From NCBI GenBank assembly GCA_038258425.1, contig JBBSPV010000016.1, forward strand, positions 7,470 to 71,469: a stretch of 64,000 nt of DNA. The letters are read 5' to 3'. The notes below the pieces were generated by a model that saw only the letters and a program-made list of their open reading frames with translations, did not search any database and had not been told where the DNA came from. This DNA comes from DATLGB01 sp038258425. GTDB lineage: Bacteria > Actinomycetota > Thermoleophilia > Solirubrobacterales > Solirubrobacteraceae. Positions 60,887 to 64,000 of this stretch are shown piece by piece. The translations under genes were made by a program, and so were the position numbers. The number at the start of each line of letters is the position of its first letter. The stretch's first letter is position 1.

Positions 60887-61579
60887 TCAGCCCGCGACGC
60901 GCCACGAAGCGACATCGAGGACGAAGTGGGCGAGCACGAGCGCCCCGAGGTACAGCGTGCTGACCGCGAAGGCGGCCGCGAGCCGCACCGGCCACGGCCG
61001 GCGCTCGACCGCGTTGCGCGCCGCCATCGCCGCCCACCCGAGCACCGCCTCGGCGGGCAGCACGTACACCGCGACGCCGGCCACGCGCCGCGTGTCCCCG
61101 GTGGGCTCCCACAGCCCGAGCGCCGGCGCCAGCATCTCCGTGCCGGCGAACAGCGCGAGGGCGATGCCGGCCGCCCGCGCCGGCGAGCGGCCGGCGAGGG
61201 CGAGCGTGCAGAACAGCGGCGGCACCCACATCAGCGCCATGGCGACGGGGATCACGCCATCGACGCGCGGGCCGCCCAGGTCCGGGAAGCGCAGGGTGCC
61301 GACGAGGTCGGCGAGCACCTGGTCCGGCAGCACCTGGAAGACCGACACGGCGGCGACGAAGCCCCACAGCCGGACCCAGTCCGGGCGCCCGACGGCGCGC
61401 GCGGCCAGCGGCAGGGCGACCCCGTAGGCGAGCAGGACGGCGAGGACCGCCCAGCCGCGCGCGGGGACCGGCAGCGCGAGGGCGCCGGCCCCGGCCACGA
61501 GCAGCCCGCCATGGACGGCGGCGACCACGACGACGTCGCGGCCGAGACGACCGCTGCGGGCGGGGGCGAGCGTCGCCAC
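60887..61579 (-). CDS. Multi-pass membrane protein of unknown function
   Basis: GTG 61579 gives 230 residues with about seven hydrophobic segments: VVVVAAVHGGLLVAGAGALAL, WAVLAVLLAYGVALPLAARAV, VRLWGFVAAVSVFQVLPDQVL, VIPVAMALMWVPPLFCTLALA and three more. WxPxLF and WEPTGD resemble the DUF6989-type group, which I recall only loosely. No enzymatic motif is clear. The long upstream frame is antisense to the acetyltransferase-like gene and is not part of it. Confidence 0.65.
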   Translation of the reverse strand: MATLAPARSGRLGRDVVVVAAVHGGLLVAGAGALALPVPARGWAVLAVLLAYGVALPLAARAVGRPDWVRLWGFVAAVSVFQVLPDQVLADLVGTLRFPDLGGPRVDGVIPVAMALMWVPPLFCTLALAGRSPARAAGIALALFAGTEMLAPALGLWEPTGDTRRVAGVAVYVLPAEAVLGWAAMAARNAVERRPWPVRLAAAFAVSTLYLGALVLAHFVLDVASWRVAG

Positions 61580-61801
61580 GGGCGCGACGCTACCGGCCGC
61601 GGCGAGGCAAGACGCGGACAGCGGCCGGGATCTGCACTTCAGGCCGCCTCTTGGTGCCGTCGAGACCGGTGGCTCACCGGAACCGGGCCGGTCGCCGGCG
61701 GGACCAGAGGCGGGTAGGTGACGCGATCCGGAGCCCACCCCGCCTTTCGCACACGGGCGGGCCACTCCAGCCGCCGAGCCCCGGGCCGTACGCTCGCACC
61801 C

Positions 61802-62917
61802 ATGGTCACGGTCACGAGCGTGGGCAGCTTCGGCGACCTGCGCGCCTTCGTCGGCCTGCCCTACCGCCTGCACGCCGGCACACCGTGGGTGCCGCCGCTG
61901 CGGCTCGAGCGCTACGCGTTCCTCAGCCGGCGGCTCAACGCGTACTTCACCCACGGCCGCGCCCAGTACCTGCTGGCCCGGCGCGGGGACCGGATCGTCG
62001 GCCGCATCAGCGTCCAGGTCGACGACGCCTTCGACGCCTTCCACGGCGGCCGGGCGGCGATGTTCGGCTTCCTCGAGCTCGAGGACGCGCCCGACGTCGC
62101 ACCCGCCCTGCTCGGCGCCGCCGAGGCCTGGGCCCGCGCGCGCGGCTGCGACCGCCTCGTCGGGCCGATGGACTTCTCGCTCAACGACGAGAGCGGCGTG
62201 CTCGTCGAGGGCCACGCGCTCGCGCCGCTCGTCAAGCAGCCGTGGCAGCCGCCGTACTACGCGCAGCGCTGCGAGGAGGCCGGGCTCGCGGGGGTCATGG
62301 ACCTCCTCGCCTGGCGCCTCGACGTCTCCGAGCGCGAAAAGGTCCGTCCGGCGCTGTGGCGGGTCGCCGAGCGGGCCCGTACCCAGCACGGCATCGTCAT
62401 CCGCCCGATGTCGCGCCGCCACCTGCGCCGGGAGCTCGACGCCTTCGCCGACATCTACAACGCGGCCTGGGCCCACAACTGGGGCTTCGTCCCCTACGGC
62501 AAGGCCGACCTCGACGCCTACGCGGTCGAGCTCCAGCTCGTCTACAGCCCGGGCTGGTTCATGGTCGCCGAGCTCGACGGCGTCCCGATCGCCATGGCCA
62601 TCACGGTCATGGACGTCAACCAGGTGCTCGCCCGCATGGACGGCCGGCTGCTGCCACTCGGCTGGTGGCACTTCCTGCGCCGCCACCGCACGGTCGACCA
62701 GGTGCGCATCGGGTTCCTCGGCGTGCGGCCGGAGTACGAGATGACCGGCGTGGCGGCCGCGCTCTACGAGCGTCACTTCGAGCTCGCGGCGTCCACGCCG
62801 CTCAAGGGGGGCGAGGCGGGCTGGATCCTCGCCACCAACCGCGGCATGAACCGGGGGCTCGAGGCCATGGGGGCCGAGGTCGTCAAGCGCTACCGGGTCT
62901 ACGAGCGCGCGCTCTGA
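61802..62917 (+). CDS. GNAT-like N-acyltransferase family protein (YghO-like)
   Basis: From ATG 61802 the product has 371 residues. LPYRLHAGTPWVPPLRLER and the FLSRRLNAYFTHGRAQYLLARRGD region give the first half. A second GNAT-like half (FADIYNAAWAHNWGFVPYGKADL, then IGFLGVRPEYEMTGVAAALYERHF) carries the CoA-pocket-like V-R-P-E-Y-x-x-x-G-V-A loop. This matches large YghO-type proteins of the Gcn5 fold whose acceptor is unknown. It converges with the kinase-like gene, 3 nt between stops. Confidence 0.8.
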   Translation: MVTVTSVGSFGDLRAFVGLPYRLHAGTPWVPPLRLERYAFLSRRLNAYFTHGRAQYLLARRGDRIVGRISVQVDDAFDAFHGGRAAMFGFLELEDAPDVAPALLGAAEAWARARGCDRLVGPMDFSLNDESGVLVEGHALAPLVKQPWQPPYYAQRCEEAGLAGVMDLLAWRLDVSEREKVRPALWRVAERARTQHGIVIRPMSRRHLRRELDAFADIYNAAWAHNWGFVPYGKADLDAYAVELQLVYSPGWFMVAELDGVPIAMAITVMDVNQVLARMDGRLLPLGWWHFLRRHRTVDQVRIGFLGVRPEYEMTGVAAALYERHFELAASTPLKGGEAGWILATNRGMNRGLEAMGAEVVKRYRVYERAL

Positions 62918-62920
62918 GCG

Positions 62921-63787
62921 TCAGGCCCGGGCGCGGAGCACCCCGGCGGCGACGGCGTCGGGCTCGACGCCGGCGGCGCGCCCGGCGAGCACGAGCGCCC
63001 CGCCCCACGGCTCGAGCTCGGGGGCGACGAGCCGGGCCCCGGGCGCCGCGCGCGCGACGACGGCCGCACAGGCGTCCACGAGCGCCGGACCGCTCTGCCA
63101 GGCGCCGCCGACCGTCCCGACGCGGACGTCGGCCTCGCGGTCGAGGCCGGTGCGGGCCACGACGGCGCCGATCAGGCCCCCGAGGTCGGCGCCCGCCCGG
63201 CGCAGCAGGCCCAGGGCGACCTCGTCACCGTCCCGCGCGACGGCCGCGACCTCGCGGGCGAAGGCCGCCACCGCGTCCTTGGCGAAGGGCTGCGCGTAGA
63301 CGGCGTCCTGGACGTCCTCGACGCGCGCGACCCCGAAGTGACGGCGGACCGCGGCGCCGAGGGCGGTCGCCGGGCCGGTGCCGTCGCGCTCGGCCAGGGC
63401 CGCCGCGACGCCCCGCACGGCGAGCCACCAGGCGCTGCCCTCATCCGAGAGCAGGTGGCCCCACCCGCCCGCGCGCCACGCCGCGCCAGCCGGTCCGACG
63501 CCGAAGACGTTGGAGCCGGTGCCCGCGACGGCCCCGACGGCGGGGCCGGCCCGGGCCACGCTCGCCCACGCGGCGACGACGTCGCCGACCACGTGGAGCC
63601 GCAGCTCGGGCAGCCGGTCGGCGAGGGCGCCGGGCAGGCCGAGCTCGGCGGATGCGGCCGCGACGACCGCGGACGCCGTGTCCGCCGGCCCGGCGCCCAG
63701 CTCGGTCAGCGCCGCCGCGACGGCGCCGGCGACCTCGCCGGCGGCGGCCGGCACCCCGACGACGCTCGCGGTGGCCGCCGACGGCAC
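62921..63787 (-). CDS. BadF/BadG-type ATPase (N-acetylglucosamine-kinase-like), 5'-truncated
   Basis: The 288-residue frame holds most of an ASKHA kinase of the BadF/NAGK group: LHVVGDVVAAWASVAR, VGAVAGTGSNVFGVG (adenosine/phosphate region), AGGWGHLLSDEGSAWW and VGTVGGAWQSGPALV. The family starts with a DGGxTKT phosphate-1 loop about 60 residues before VGDVVAAW. Here that loop is missing: the frame begins in unrelated sequence near 63750, where a + strand gene also begins abruptly. As it stands the protein could not bind ATP normally. Truncation by recombination or a sequence misjoin is likely. Confidence 0.72.
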   Translation of the reverse strand: MPSAATASVVGVPAAAGEVAGAVAAALTELGAGPADTASAVVAAASAELGLPGALADRLPELRLHVVGDVVAAWASVARAGPAVGAVAGTGSNVFGVGPAGAAWRAGGWGHLLSDEGSAWWLAVRGVAAALAERDGTGPATALGAAVRRHFGVARVEDVQDAVYAQPFAKDAVAAFAREVAAVARDGDEVALGLLRRAGADLGGLIGAVVARTGLDREADVRVGTVGGAWQSGPALVDACAAVVARAAPGARLVAPELEPWGGALVLAGRAAGVEPDAVAAGVLRARA

Positions 63788-64000
63788 CCGCTACGTCGGC
63801 GATGCGGGCCTCGTGCGACGTGTCGCCGCCGACGGCACAGTCAGCACGCTGGCCGGCAGCGTGCGCGAGCCGCTGAGCTCCTTGAGCCTACTGGGGAACC
63901 GCATCGCATTCGACGGCTCCCGCATCGCGGTGTCGCTGCCCGATGGGCGCGCGCCGCTGCGGCCCGCCGGCGACCAGATCGGTGTCGTCTGGATCTCCGA
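63753..64000 (+). CDS. NHL-type beta-propeller protein, partial (both ends missing)
   Basis: On the + strand the frame reads TTLAVAADGTRYVGDAGLVR, then RVAADGTVSTLAG and a less regular GNRIAFDGSRIAVSLPDG, running off the window end. The first part fits an NHL/SMP-30-like propeller blade (V-x-x-D-G-x-x-Y-V-x-D). No start codon with a binding site precedes it, because upstream bases belong to the opposite-strand kinase gene. It appears to have lost its 5' end at the same point where that kinase lost its own. Codons here also look less GC-extreme than in the genes before. Confidence 0.55.

Noticed and set aside
58518..61367. 949-codon frame as one protein
   Set aside because: Only the last 317 codons (from ATG 59471) encode nucleoside hydrolase. 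The upstream part is a frame shadow of the SGNH esterase gene.
1..64000. Phage, insertion sequence or CRISPR-Cas content
   Set aside because: No transposase, integrase, Cas protein, phage structural gene or direct-repeat array was found in any frame. The holin-like module at 20417 is part of a fused cellular enzyme.

Overview
The window is 64 kb of very GC-rich DNA from an actinobacterium. Frequent GTG starts, a DUF6325-type gene family, MalT-like LuxR regulators, NarL-type kinases with long membrane heads and DUF11/SpaA-like secreted proteins suggest the Thermoleophilia (Solirubrobacterales). That placement is inference; there is no rRNA or marker gene to confirm it.

Layout. 0-3.9 kb: the 3' end of an M23 peptidase, an intact tRNA-Phe, then a 2.7 kb block (TetR regulator, methyltransferase, alpha/beta hydrolase) closed by a second copy of the tRNA-Phe 3' half. 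This looks like an attachment-site duplication without an integrase. A VapBC pair follows. 4-13.7 kb: a 1234-residue DUF11/SdrD secreted protein, a large BTAD/ATPase regulator, a coupled pair of unknown genes and a second VapBC pair. 13.6-16.1 kb: a DHA2-type exporter and an ECF41/SigJ-like sigma factor, preceded by a sequence resembling the ECF41 promoter. 16-28 kb: two related NarL-type histidine kinases, a formylglycine-generating enzyme (FGE), an arylsulfatase with the CSPTR motif, a membrane-anchored phosphodiesterase-like protein, a receiver-only regulator and two DUF6325 proteins. 28-38 kb: DUF1269, YrhK-like, ClC and K+ channel proteins, a LuxR regulator, a DUF2252 protein and glutamate decarboxylase, which together look like an acid/ionic-stress region. 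38-46.6 kb: a class II amidotransferase; a compact operon of DUF6325, a 24-residue arginine-rich peptide, SHOCT protein and DUF6325; a NarL-type regulator; and several envelope membrane proteins. 46.7-51.5 kb: an LPG-synthase-type flippase domain protein, a VOC protein, a second CSPTR arylsulfatase and a 5'-truncated HAD phosphatase. 51.6-63.8 kb: a segment that looks more GC-rich, with a Dabb protein, CFA synthase, desaturase, SpaA-like secreted protein, nucleoside hydrolase, SGNH esterase, acetyltransferase-like protein and an N-terminally truncated BadF-type kinase. After about 63.75 kb a beta-propeller gene appears on the + strand, also lacking its start.

How it fits together. The FGE is expected to convert the CSPTR cysteine of both sulfatases to formylglycine, so 18.2-51.1 kb holds a dispersed sulfatase system. 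Five DUF6325/DUF1269-type genes lie in the same interval, next to orphan two-component genes. GadB, ClC and the K+ channel fit an acid or ionic stress response. Truncated genes at both ends of 51.5-63.75 kb mean that block was either inserted or recombined, or was joined in assembly. No CRISPR array, insertion sequence, integrase or rRNA gene was seen. Most long antisense ORFs are GC-bias shadows.
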